From assembly GCA_002482415.1 (NCBI GenBank), contig DLFY01000002.1, positions 2,633 through 9,372 of the forward strand: DNA of 6,740 nucleotides, in the 5' to 3' direction. Shown here in pieces: positions 1 to 6,029 of this stretch. The position numbers and the translations under genes are program-made. The notes beneath the pieces were generated by a model. The model made no database searches and was not told the origin of the DNA. It worked only from the letters and a program-made list of their open reading frames with translations. Numbering within the stretch: position 1 is the first letter of the stretch; the number at the start of each line of letters is the position of its first letter. The DNA is from Phycisphaerales bacterium UBA7708. Lineage in GTDB: Bacteria; Planctomycetota; Phycisphaerae; Sedimentisphaerales; Anaerohalosphaeraceae.

Positions 1-881
1 ACCAGCCGGGGTTCCAGAAAATTACCCAATGAAACATTGATCACCAGATAACCAGCAGCAACGATAATTGTACTGCCGGGGGTTAATTGAATCAGCGCCA
101 GAAGGATGGGCGGAATCGCCGCAAGAATCGAACCGATATTAGGCACAAAATTCAGCACAAACGTCAGCAATCCCCAAAAGACTGCATAATCCACCCCCAC
201 TGCCATCAGCAGAATCGTCGCCAGGATTCCGGTCACCAGGCTGATTGCGGTCTTGACCGCCAGGTACATCTTGACGTCGTTTGTAATTTTCGCCAGCCGC
301 TGCAGAGACTGGTCAGGATTTCGCAGGGCACTCCGCAGTTTGACTTCAAAGATCGACGCTTCCAGCAGAATAAACACCAGAGTCAGAAAAATCAAAAAAC
401 CCTTCTTCATCAAGTTTCCGAGCTGACTGAGCAAATCACCGAAGATTTTCATCGCCGAATCAGGCTTGAAATACTGCAGAATATGCCTGTTTTCCACATG
501 AATCCCCTTGCTTTGCAGCCAGACACAAAATACATCAATATTCTCCTGAAGCTTGCTGCTGTATTCCGGCAGCGATTTGGCAAACGCCGGCAGGGATTGA
601 GCCAGAATCGCCCCGACAAAGATTCCAGCCGTCAATAAAATCAACGTGATGATAATGATGGCAAATACGGGACGAATCCCGATATGCTGCAGCCAGATGA
701 GGGCCGGGGTGCTGATGATAGCCAGGAATATCGCCAGCAGAAACGGAACCAGAAGCCCTGCCGCCGCCTTCATTCCTGCCACCACGACCACAAAGGCCGC
801 CATCCCCAGCAGTACCTTAAGCCACAGGGGAATCCATGCCGCAGGCGAAGTATTTTTGTGCTTATCATCCAAATTATTCAT
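1..881 (-). CDS. AI-2E family transporter (PF01594), C-terminus cut by window edge
   Basis: Reading the minus strand from ATG at 881 gives 293 codons open to the window edge; family members are usually about 340-400 residues, so roughly the last 50-100 are missing. The order is typical of AI-2E permeases: an N-terminal hydrophobic block (residues 17-57), another helix (71-95), a soluble amphipathic stretch (96-157), a helix (161-175), then closely packed C-terminal helices (208-229, 233-285). The family signature NFVPNIGS is at 244-251 with IPPILLAL following, and NFLEPRL is at 287-293. It is an inner-membrane protein. Characterised relatives export the quorum signal AI-2 (TqsA) or act in Na+/H+ exchange, so the substrate here is unknown. 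The ATG overlaps the stop of the CBM9-like gene (ATGAATAA), so translation is probably coupled. The start is further supported by a short polar N-terminus before the first helix. Confidence 0.95.
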   Translation of the reverse strand, partial: MNNLDDKHKNTSPAAWIPLWLKVLLGMAAFVVVVAGMKAAAGLLVPFLLAIFLAIISTPALIWLQHIGIRPVFAIIIITLILLTAGIFVGAILAQSLPAFAKSLPEYSSKLQENIDVFCVWLQSKGIHVENRHILQYFKPDSAMKIFGDLLSQLGNLMKKGFLIFLTLVFILLEASIFEVKLRSALRNPDQSLQRLAKITNDVKMYLAVKTAISLVTGILATILLMAVGVDYAVFWGLLTFVLNFVPNIGSILAAIPPILLALIQLTPGSTIIVAAGYLVINVSLGNFLEPRL

Positions 882-2166
882 AGCCCTTGCCCTGCATGGT
901 TTTTTCAGACAATACGATCCTGGCATCCTGATCAATGCTCAGGGTACGCCAGGTCATATCCGGCAGATGCAATTGAACAGAGGCCTTAAATGCACCCGGT
1001 CCGGCTTCGATTTGAATGGATTTAACAGCAAACATCGGCGGCGTTGAATCCAGCCCCAGTAATTCGAGCGAATCAGCATAGCCTCCGAAATTCAGGTAGT
1101 GCCAGGTCTGGGCATACAAGACCCGATGCAGCTCATAACGCGCCCACTCAGTCGGGTCCGGTACAAAATCAACCTCTTCTCCTGCCGGCAGACTCGAGAA
1201 CTGCACATAACCCCAGGTTTCCGGCCGGTGCATATTGACCACACCCTGCGGAGACCAGACCCAGTTATCTTCCCTGCCCAGGGCGGCGGGATCGCCGTGC
1301 GGCGGGATTCTGCGGTATTGACCATCCACAATCTCCACTCGCCACTGAACCCGGGAGAAATTCATCCGCCACTGGTCGCCATCCCGGGGAGGGCACGCCC
1401 TGCCGGCATAGTCTTTCATCGCCGCAAATGGAAAGGCCAGTTCGACCTGCCAGCAGACGTCTTTATCGGTAGGATTGTTCAGGGTGCCCCGAACATGGAC
1501 AGCGGTTTTCTGCCCGGCCATCTCGCGAATTCTCGGCGTGCCGCCATTTTTATAGGGTTTATCCAGAAACAAATTCCAGACGGTATTGAGGGCATTGATC
1601 TCAAATTCAAAATAATGATGGCTGTCGGCATCGGGATCAATAAACACCTCAAAATCATTGTCATGAAAAATCACACTATTGCGTTCTTTCAGAGTCGCCC
1701 AGACATGGGGATCATCCAGTTGTGCAGCAATATACAGGTATTTGTCATCCCAGAGCAGCTTCATCCGGGTTGTGTACATCGGAACACGGGTTGACAGGTA
1801 CCCGCGAATGTCGGCAAAGGGTTCCGACCACAGGGCCTTGGCCCAGGCCGGCTCGTCCAGTCGTCCATCAATAACCAGCGGTCTATCGGTCCGCATACAG
1901 ATGTAATGTCGCGGCGGAGTAAACCGTCTCGGGTCCGGGCCTTCGGCCACCGATAAAAGCTGCACAGGCTGGTCCGTATCGGATGGGTCGGCGTTTTTGA
2001 CAAACACCGGCACGACGGGATTGGTCTTTGCAGGCCCGTCCACCCACTCAAAACCCTCCGGCGGGGTGATTTTTTCTTTAAAAACCGGCTCCTGTGCCAA
2101 ACCGAGACTGGCCGCCAGGCAAAGTCCGAGAAAAACAGGCTTAAAGGGGAATATACGACTTATCAT
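874..2166 (-). CDS. Secreted CBM9-like carbohydrate-binding protein
   Basis: This encodes 430 residues starting at ATG 2166. A longer in-frame start at 2208 exists, but it would put 14 polar residues in front of a good signal peptide and has no comparable ribosome site. Residues 1-24 form the signal peptide (MISRIFPFKP, a hydrophobic core, then GLA before Q25), with no lipobox cysteine, so export to the periplasm or outside is expected. From about residue 85 to 326 it resembles the CBM9-like fold (PF06452): PLVIDGRLDEPAW at 96-108, a KLLWDDKYLYIAAQLDD segment, HDNDFEVFIDPD at 168-179, and YFEFEINALNTVWNLFLDKP at 185-204. No glycosidase catalytic motif is visible, so binding rather than hydrolysis is inferred; the ligand is unknown. 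The last 100 residues match no domain I recognise. It lies 251 bases after the GH5 gene and overlaps the AI-2E gene by 8 bases. Confidence 0.86.
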   Translation of the reverse strand: MISRIFPFKPVFLGLCLAASLGLAQEPVFKEKITPPEGFEWVDGPAKTNPVVPVFVKNADPSDTDQPVQLLSVAEGPDPRRFTPPRHYICMRTDRPLVIDGRLDEPAWAKALWSEPFADIRGYLSTRVPMYTTRMKLLWDDKYLYIAAQLDDPHVWATLKERNSVIFHDNDFEVFIDPDADSHHYFEFEINALNTVWNLFLDKPYKNGGTPRIREMAGQKTAVHVRGTLNNPTDKDVCWQVELAFPFAAMKDYAGRACPPRDGDQWRMNFSRVQWRVEIVDGQYRRIPPHGDPAALGREDNWVWSPQGVVNMHRPETWGYVQFSSLPAGEEVDFVPDPTEWARYELHRVLYAQTWHYLNFGGYADSLELLGLDSTPPMFAVKSIQIEAGPGAFKASVQLHLPDMTWRTLSIDQDARIVLSEKTMQGKGYE

Positions 2167-2169
2167 AAG

Positions 2170-2179
2170 TCCTTTCCTT
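2170..2179 (-). promoter_or_regulatory. Tandem Shine-Dalgarno that fixes the CBM9-like start
   Basis: On the minus strand AAGGAAAGGA lies just upstream of ATG 2166. It contains two AAGGA copies, 8 and 3 bases from the start codon; the 8-base copy has ideal spacing. It supports 2166 over the upstream in-frame ATG at 2208. Confidence 0.8.
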
Positions 2180-2335
2180 GAATCTGTTCCTAAACAATCC
2201 ATTTTCACTGCTCGCAGCTCATATCACAGCAAAAGACACAGCCGAATCTATACTGATCTTACTTGAAAATTTCCGTTTCGTCGCGGCTAAGTACGGCAGC
2301 ATTAACCACTTGCTTCTTTTGCTCGCGGAATAATC

Positions 2336-2350
2336 ATACCCGTTGGGTAT
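2336..2350. promoter_or_regulatory. Candidate operator: 6-bp inverted repeat ATACCC-GTT-GGGTAT
   Basis: ATACCC and GGGTAT flank a 3-base centre. The site lies about 20-34 bases downstream of the candidate -10 at 2370, where a repressor could block initiation or early elongation. The half-site TTGGGTAT (2343-2350) is repeated inverted as ATACCCAA at 2401-2408, just upstream of the -35. No cognate regulator is visible nearby other than the sigma-like protein, so the binding factor is unknown. An RNA hairpin is the alternative reading. Confidence 0.4.
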
Positions 2351-2369
2351 ATCATCTCTCTACGCAACC

Positions 2370-2397
2370 AGCTTATCGCCCCGTTTGGTTTTGTCAA
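2370..2397 (-). promoter_or_regulatory. Candidate sigma-70-type promoter for the CBM9-like/AI-2E pair
   Basis: The minus strand carries a perfect TTGACA (-35, 2392-2397), a 16-base spacer and TAAGCT (-10, 2370-2375, 4 of 6 matches). It starts 20 bases past the GH5 stop, in the only sizeable gap of the four-gene run. The resulting leader would be about 195 bases. The -35 is excellent and the -10 is mediocre. It could give the CBM9-like and AI-2E genes their own promoter in addition to read-through from upstream. Confidence 0.45.
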
Positions 2398-2400
2398 GCA

Positions 2401-2408
2401 ATACCCAA
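2401..2408. promoter_or_regulatory. Second half-site ATACCCAA upstream of the candidate -35
   Basis: This is the exact inverse of TTGGGTAT at 2343-2350. The two copies bracket the candidate promoter with centres about 60 bases apart, close to six helical turns. Taken alone, an 8-base match is weak evidence. Confidence 0.3.
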
Positions 2409-2417
2409 TCGGCGCAG

Positions 2418-3587
2418 CTATGGCTGCATTGTCACTATCTCCGCGGATTTGGTTTTAAAATACGTCAGCCACGCACTGACAATAGCCGCAGTGATCTCCT
2501 GTTCCTTCTGGTACTGTTCAATCGTCTTGCCCCAGTAAAAACTCATCCAGCCATCGGTAAATTCCCGCGAAGCCTCGACAAAGGCATCCAGTTCTTCAAT
2601 GCTGCATTGCAGAGGGAACATCTCTTCCACAACCAGCGGCTTGCCGATGTGATACACCTTCAAGGCCTCGATGGCCTTGTCGATCTGGCCTTTTTCCGGA
2701 TAAACATGCACGCTGACAAAATCCAGATTCCCTCCGACTTGTTCGGCATAAAAAATGGGCTTGGCTTTGGGGAAGACCATCGCCCAGGGAATTACTCCCA
2801 CCGTAATCATGTGCCGTGTATCCTGGCTGCGAATCGCTGTCGTCAGTGTGTCAACCCAGGCCCTGGCAACCTGTTCCCGTGAACGGCCCGCCAGATCCAG
2901 GGATATCCGCTGAACAAAATGACTGCCGCCAAACTCACCCAGCAGCCAGTCGGTTTCTATTTTGTCCGCCCCGGGCAGGACGGGTTCATTCATCAGGTCG
3001 TAGCAGAATATCGCCGGGCTTTTGGCACAAACGCGGGCGACTGCCTGCCAGAAACGGGCCTGCACTTCCCATCGCCGGGATTCATTCAGGGCATCATACC
3101 AGGCCGGCGTCCGGGCTTTATGATAACAGGCCAGCCCGGTGATATCCAGATAAAGGCCGGTCTCTTCGGCCAGCCGGACAAGGCGTTGAAGATAGTCAAG
3201 CGAAACACGGTTTGGGTCTTGGGCAGTACGCATGAATTGACCCAGTTGCAGATGGATGCGAACGACATTGGCTCCAAGTGATTTGATCTCGCGGAAATCC
3301 TCCTCGACCACATCCCATTGCTGCCAGTAATCCTCCAGAAGCCGCCCTTGATCATCATGGTCATAATTGACTCCCCAAACGACAAATCGCTGGCCGGATG
3401 GCATTTCAATAAAATGGGAACCGTCTGCACTGGGGCCAATCCAGGCCATAGGACAGGGGGGAGAGTCAGCGGCCATTTGTCCGGGATGGCTGGAATCGCT
3501 GGCTGTAGTGCATCCCGCCATCGCAACTAAAATGACAAAAATGGCTTGGACGATGACAAAATGTATGGATTTACTGGACCAGTTCAT
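2418..3587 (-). CDS. GH5 (cellulase/mannanase-type) glycoside hydrolase lipoprotein
   Basis: This encodes 389 residues. Residues 1-25 form a lipoprotein signal (MNWSSKS, a hydrophobic core, VAMAG) with Cys26 as the lipidation site, so it should be membrane-anchored outside the cytoplasm. From about residue 47 to 378 it shows the landmarks of a GH5 (clan GH-A) TIM barrel: VVWGVNYDHDD (69-79), GANVVRIHL with Arg110, LDITGLACYH ending at His156, LMNEP with acid/base Glu201, HVYP with His294 and Tyr296, PLVVEE with the nucleophile at Glu321/322 (probably 322), and Trp347/Trp352 near the end. All expected active-site residues are present, so an active retaining beta-glycosidase is likely. The beta-mannan or beta-glucan substrate cannot be told. 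The start lies 17 bases inside the sigma-like gene and has no clear Shine-Dalgarno, which points to translational coupling. The hydrophobic signal excludes later starts. Confidence 0.93.
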   Translation of the reverse strand: MNWSSKSIHFVIVQAIFVILVAMAGCTTASDSSHPGQMAADSPPCPMAWIGPSADGSHFIEMPSGQRFVVWGVNYDHDDQGRLLEDYWQQWDVVEEDFREIKSLGANVVRIHLQLGQFMRTAQDPNRVSLDYLQRLVRLAEETGLYLDITGLACYHKARTPAWYDALNESRRWEVQARFWQAVARVCAKSPAIFCYDLMNEPVLPGADKIETDWLLGEFGGSHFVQRISLDLAGRSREQVARAWVDTLTTAIRSQDTRHMITVGVIPWAMVFPKAKPIFYAEQVGGNLDFVSVHVYPEKGQIDKAIEALKVYHIGKPLVVEEMFPLQCSIEELDAFVEASREFTDGWMSFYWGKTIEQYQKEQEITAAIVSAWLTYFKTKSAEIVTMQP

Positions 3588-5064
3588 CGTTAATTAAATT
3601 GGGATCAGGCACAGGCAGACTGACATCGGGCTCAGCCTCCACCCCTTCTTCCTGCGGAATCACAAGATTCGGGTCAGTTATCGGGATATCCTGCACCGGG
3701 ACAAGTTCCTCCGGCACAACCGGATCGGGCTGCTGAAATATCGGGGTCGGAGTCTCAGTTATGTTCGGGACAACTTCCGCTTTATTCGGCTCCGTTTCAG
3801 GCTGATTTGGTTCTGCGGTTTCGGGCAAAGAAGATTCTTCTTCCTGCTCAGTCGATTTCTCCACGGTCTGCTGGGCCTTGATTTTTTCGAGTTCGGCCTC
3901 CAGACGCTGCCGGACCTTCGCTCGATTTTCTATCGCCTTGATCGCTTCGATAAAAGGATTGGTTTCGTTGGTCTCGTGGGCATACCATTTCTGGGCGGCC
4001 TGATCGAGGGCGTTAATGGCGGACTTATCAGCGAATTGACCAAGATATTTGGCAGCAATGAGCTGAACCGGATAGGAGCCTGTTTGCATAATCCGAATCA
4101 GCCCTTCAATATCTTTTTTCTCGCCCAGTTCAAAGGCCAGTTTCATCTCCTGCCCCATATCAACCGGTGTGGGCGTATTCTTGTTTGCAGAAGACGAGGT
4201 ATTTTTTGTGGTACTTCCGGTCGGCTCAGGATTGGCAGCTTCGGTATCAGTGCCGGACCGCCAAAGGAGAACTGCAATAACAATCAATATCCCAATTGCT
4301 GCGGCAATAAGACTTTTCCATGAAAACAGCGAAAACGACGATCCCGGCTTGTGTTTCGACAGGATTTCGAGCACCGTTGCGCGAATCGTGTTCATCTCGT
4401 CCGGATTGATCCTCGGAGCCGCCCCAAGGGATTGAAACAGGTTTTCCAGATTGGCCTCAAGCACCTCCATACTGTCCTGGGCAGCCCTGTTCATCTCGTT
4501 GCTGGCCGTGCCGGTCAGCGATTCGAGCGTGCGGCGAAAGGCATGCCTGGCCCGATATAATAATCCCTGCATCTGGGTCGAGTCCATCTCATGAGCCGCG
4601 GCCATCTGAGCCGGAGTGTCCATGCGAAGATACCGGCTGACCAGAATCTCCTGATCGTCCCGACCCAGCAAGGCAAGGGCACACTGGCAGGCCTGCAGCA
4701 ATTTCTCCCGGGCTACGGCGTTCTCCTGAATGGGCTGACTGGTAATGGTTCGGACAATCGCCTGAACAGCAGAATCCTGCAGCCGGGAAAAGTCTGCTTT
4801 ATGGGATTCTTCGGTCGTCAGATACAATCCCAGCAGCCATTCAGACATGGGAACCGACAGCCCCAGATAGTCAACAATTCGCCCCGCTGCCGCAGACAGG
4901 GTTTGTGATAAAATCCGATGGGCTTCCGGTTCATTTTGGCCGGTACAGTACCAGGCCCGCCGATACAGCCAGCCGGCATAATCATCCAGCCATTTGCCCG
5001 CAAGGGCCTGATCGGCCTTGTATAGCCTGCGTACTCGCCATCGTGTCCAAAACGCATCAATCAT
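3571..5064 (-). CDS. Membrane-anchored ECF-sigma-like protein with HEAT-like and Pro/Glu-rich extracytoplasmic part
   Basis: This encodes 497 residues. Residues 19-63 (LAGKWLDDYAGWLYRRAWYC through AHRILSQTLSAAAGRI) resemble a degenerate sigma region 2. Residues 123-183 look like sigma region 4: LLGRDDQEILVSRYLRMD, an AQMAAAHEMDSTQMQGLLYR helix-turn-helix and a final RRTLESL. A charged helical linker (190-240) follows, then one membrane helix (250-268, bounded by K250 and R269). Beyond it are a Ser/Thr/Asn linker (273-300), a HEAT-like pair of helices (318-360), a charged helix likely to coil (372-405), and a Pro/Glu/Asn-rich tail with two DPNL motifs. The predicted topology is DNA-binding part inside and HEAT and tail outside. 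Promoter-specific transcription is inferred; the weak region 2 leaves open a non-sigma HTH regulator. The start at 5064 is supported by GAGG 7 bases upstream. It leads the operon with the GH5 gene. Confidence 0.75.
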   Translation of the reverse strand: MIDAFWTRWRVRRLYKADQALAGKWLDDYAGWLYRRAWYCTGQNEPEAHRILSQTLSAAAGRIVDYLGLSVPMSEWLLGLYLTTEESHKADFSRLQDSAVQAIVRTITSQPIQENAVAREKLLQACQCALALLGRDDQEILVSRYLRMDTPAQMAAAHEMDSTQMQGLLYRARHAFRRTLESLTGTASNEMNRAAQDSMEVLEANLENLFQSLGAAPRINPDEMNTIRATVLEILSKHKPGSSFSLFSWKSLIAAAIGILIVIAVLLWRSGTDTEAANPEPTGSTTKNTSSSANKNTPTPVDMGQEMKLAFELGEKKDIEGLIRIMQTGSYPVQLIAAKYLGQFADKSAINALDQAAQKWYAHETNETNPFIEAIKAIENRAKVRQRLEAELEKIKAQQTVEKSTEQEEESSLPETAEPNQPETEPNKAEVVPNITETPTPIFQQPDPVVPEELVPVQDIPITDPNLVIPQEEGVEAEPDVSLPVPDPNLINDELVQ

Positions 5065-5071
5065 GAAATAG

Positions 5072-5075
5072 CCTC
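5072..5075 (-). promoter_or_regulatory. Shine-Dalgarno of the sigma-like gene
   Basis: GAGG on the minus strand sits 7 bases before ATG 5064, supporting that start. Between here and the terminator at 5200 I see no convincing -35/-10 pair. The leader is A/T-rich and includes a TAAAAT hexamer at 5089-5094 with no good partner, so the operon promoter may not be of the housekeeping type. Confidence 0.65.
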
Positions 5076-5174
5076 ATTTAAGATACCCATTTTATCTTCT
5101 ATCGGCAAAAAATACCACTCGAACTATCTTTTTTCCCCTTATCCGTGTTGTATTGAGAATTGTAAATGAAGTAC

Positions 5175-5194
5175 TGCGCTACGCTTACAGCGCA
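5175..5194. repeat. Short inverted repeat TGCGCT/AGCGCA
   Basis: TGCGCT (5175-5180) and AGCGCA (5189-5194) form a perfect 6-bp stem around an 8-base loop. It abuts the T-run of the terminator at 5200-5232. In minus-strand transcripts it would be the first structure after termination. It could reinforce termination or belong to the leader of the sigma-like operon. Confidence 0.4.
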
Positions 5195-5195
5195 T

Positions 5196-5232
5196 AAAAA
5201 AGAAAAGCAGACCTCAAAAGCCTGCTTTTCTT
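5196..5232 (-). terminator. Intrinsic terminator of the EIIA gene
   Basis: AAGAAAAGCAG (5200-5210) and CTGCTTTTCTT (5222-5232) form a perfect 11-bp inverted repeat with an 11-base loop. On the minus strand the stem runs into six T residues (5201-5196). It lies 78 bases after the EIIA stop and separates that unit from the sigma-like operon. The A/T-rich outer stem makes the G+C core short, but the T-tract orientation is clear. Confidence 0.82.
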
Positions 5233-5260
5233 GATAAGTAACACGTCAAATTATACTGAT

Positions 5261-5303
5261 AACGGCATATCCTTCAATACTTACAAGACATACCTTTGCC
5301 GTT
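5261..5303 (-). repeat. Long-range inverted repeat in the EIIA 3' UTR
   Basis: AACGGCA (5261-5267) and TGCCGTT (5297-5303) are perfect 7-bp complements separated by 29 bases, beginning 8 bases after the EIIA stop. No T-run follows, so it is not a terminator by itself. It may form a stem in the mRNA 3' end ahead of the real terminator. Confidence 0.4.
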
Positions 5304-5310
5304 TTTATAT

Positions 5311-5769
5311 TTACTCAGTTTCCTTGGCACTGATAAGCTGATACGCCTCTTCCGGTGAAGTGACCTTTTCCAGCTTGGTCTTAAACTGGTCATCCAGCAG
5401 CAGCCGGCTGATGCGGGCAAGGGCCTGAATATGAGGACCGGTTTTATCCGGCGGGGAAATCAGCATCACCACAATATTGACCGGCTTGTTGTCGATACTG
5501 GCAAAATCAACCGGCTGAGCCGCAATGCCCACGGCCATAACCAATTCCTTGACGGCGGTGCATTTGCCGTGAGGAATGGCGATGCCTGAGCCGATACCGG
5601 TGCTGCGGGTCTGTTCGCGTTCCATCACCGCTTCCAGAGCAGCATTGGCGTCCTTGACCTGCCCTGCCGAGGCTAACACTGTTACCAGTTCTTCAATAAC
5701 CGATTCTTTGTCTTTGCTTTTCAGCGGAGCGCAAATGCAACTGGGCTGAAGAATTTGCGTAAGTATCAT
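5311..5769 (-). CDS. PTS EIIA domain protein, fructose/nitrogen (PtsN-like) type
   Basis: A complete single-domain protein of 152 residues, the usual length for a stand-alone EIIA-Fru/EIIA-Ntr domain (PF00359). It opens with ILTQILQPSCI, then KSKDKESVIEELVTVLA. The central EREQTRSTGIGSGIAIPHG carries the phosphorylation site His67. VNIVVMLISPPDKTGPHIQALARISRLL (98-124) follows, with a second conserved His at 113. The family takes phosphate from HPr; fructose-type forms pass it to a permease, while PtsN-type forms act as regulators. No EIIB/EIIC permease, HPr or EI gene is in view, so a regulatory PtsN-like role is more likely, but that is inference. AGG lies 10 bases before the ATG. It has its own promoter and terminator, and so appears monocistronic between the B12-fold gene and the sigma-like operon. 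Confidence 0.95.
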   Translation of the reverse strand: MILTQILQPSCICAPLKSKDKESVIEELVTVLASAGQVKDANAALEAVMEREQTRSTGIGSGIAIPHGKCTAVKELVMAVGIAAQPVDFASIDNKPVNIVVMLISPPDKTGPHIQALARISRLLLDDQFKTKLEKVTSPEEAYQLISAKETE

Positions 5770-5824
5770 AGTTTTGTTACCTGATTAAACCAATACCTGT
5801 TTTTTCATAATAAACAAAGTAACT

Positions 5825-5853
5825 CTTATAGCTTTGCTCGATTCAGAATGCAA
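5825..5853 (-). promoter_or_regulatory. Sigma-70-type promoter of the EIIA gene
   Basis: The minus strand has TTGCAT (-35, 5848-5853), exactly 17 bases of spacer, and TATAAG (-10, 5825-5830, 5 of 6 matches). The start of transcription should be near 5818, giving a leader of about 50 bases. It lies after the upstream gene's terminator, consistent with an independent unit. Confidence 0.72.
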
Positions 5854-5930
5854 TAAGAATATCGTTAATTTTTCATATCCGGACCTGCCTTATCTCTTAT
5901 TGTTTTAACCGTGGCTTTCTGGCGATTGCT

Positions 5931-5956
5931 GCCTGGATTTCCGATGTAAATCAGGC
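5931..5956. repeat. Imperfect hairpin-forming inverted repeat
   Basis: GCCTGGATTT (5931-5940) pairs with AAATCAGGC (5948-5956) with one bulged base and a 7-base loop. No T-run follows on the minus strand. It lies between the B12-fold gene's terminator and the EIIA promoter. Its function is unknown. Confidence 0.3.
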
Positions 5957-5966
5957 CCGGTTTTGC

Positions 5967-5978
5967 GACAATTTTGTC
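5967..5978. repeat. Short inverted repeat GACAA-TT-TTGTC
   Basis: Five-base arms flank a 2-base centre, just past the B12-fold terminator and about 115 bases upstream of the EIIA -35. It is operator-like in shape, but short, A/T-rich and far from the promoter. Confidence 0.22.
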
Positions 5979-5984
5979 ACATTG

Positions 5985-6011
5985 AAAAAGGCTGGAATCG
6001 CTTCCAGCCTT
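5985..6011 (-). terminator. Intrinsic terminator of the B12-fold gene
   Basis: AAGGCTGGAA (5988-5997) and TTCCAGCCTT (6002-6011) form a perfect 10-bp stem with a 4-base loop. On the minus strand the loop reads GCGA, a stable GNRA tetraloop, and the stem ends in T residues continuing to 5985. It lies 18 bases after the stop of the B12-fold gene. Confidence 0.92.
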
Positions 6012-6029
6012 GTCTATTATACTGCATTA

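Noticed and set aside
87..638. Plus-strand open frame of 183 codons.
   Set aside because: It is antisense to the clear AI-2E permease, and its product is a low-complexity Gln/Arg/His-rich chain with no recognisable domain.
1099..1794. Plus-strand open frame of 231 codons.
   Set aside because: It is antisense to the CBM9-like gene, which shows convincing domain motifs and a signal peptide; no domain is seen in this frame.
2167..2208. Longer N-terminus for the CBM9-like protein starting at 2208.
   Set aside because: It would bury a good signal peptide behind 14 polar residues, while the start at 2166 has a strong tandem Shine-Dalgarno.
2297..2353. Minus-strand mini-ORF of about 17 codons (MIYPTGM...) in the CBM9-like leader, a possible leader peptide.
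   Set aside because: The only purine-rich stretch abuts the ATG, there is no run of regulatory codons, and its sequence overlaps the palindrome, which explains the bases equally well.
2364..2400. Minus-strand stretch GGCGATAAGCTGGTTGCG after the GH5 stop, loosely like the 3' part of a c-di-GMP-I (GEMM) riboswitch.
   Set aside because: The conserved 5' half (a GGGCAAACC-type segment and GACGCAAAGC) is missing and the available length is far too short for the aptamer.
2343..2882. Plus-strand open frame of 179 codons spanning the gap and the GH5 3' end.
   Set aside because: It mostly mirrors the GH5 coding frame, has no ribosome site I can see, and has no recognisable domain.
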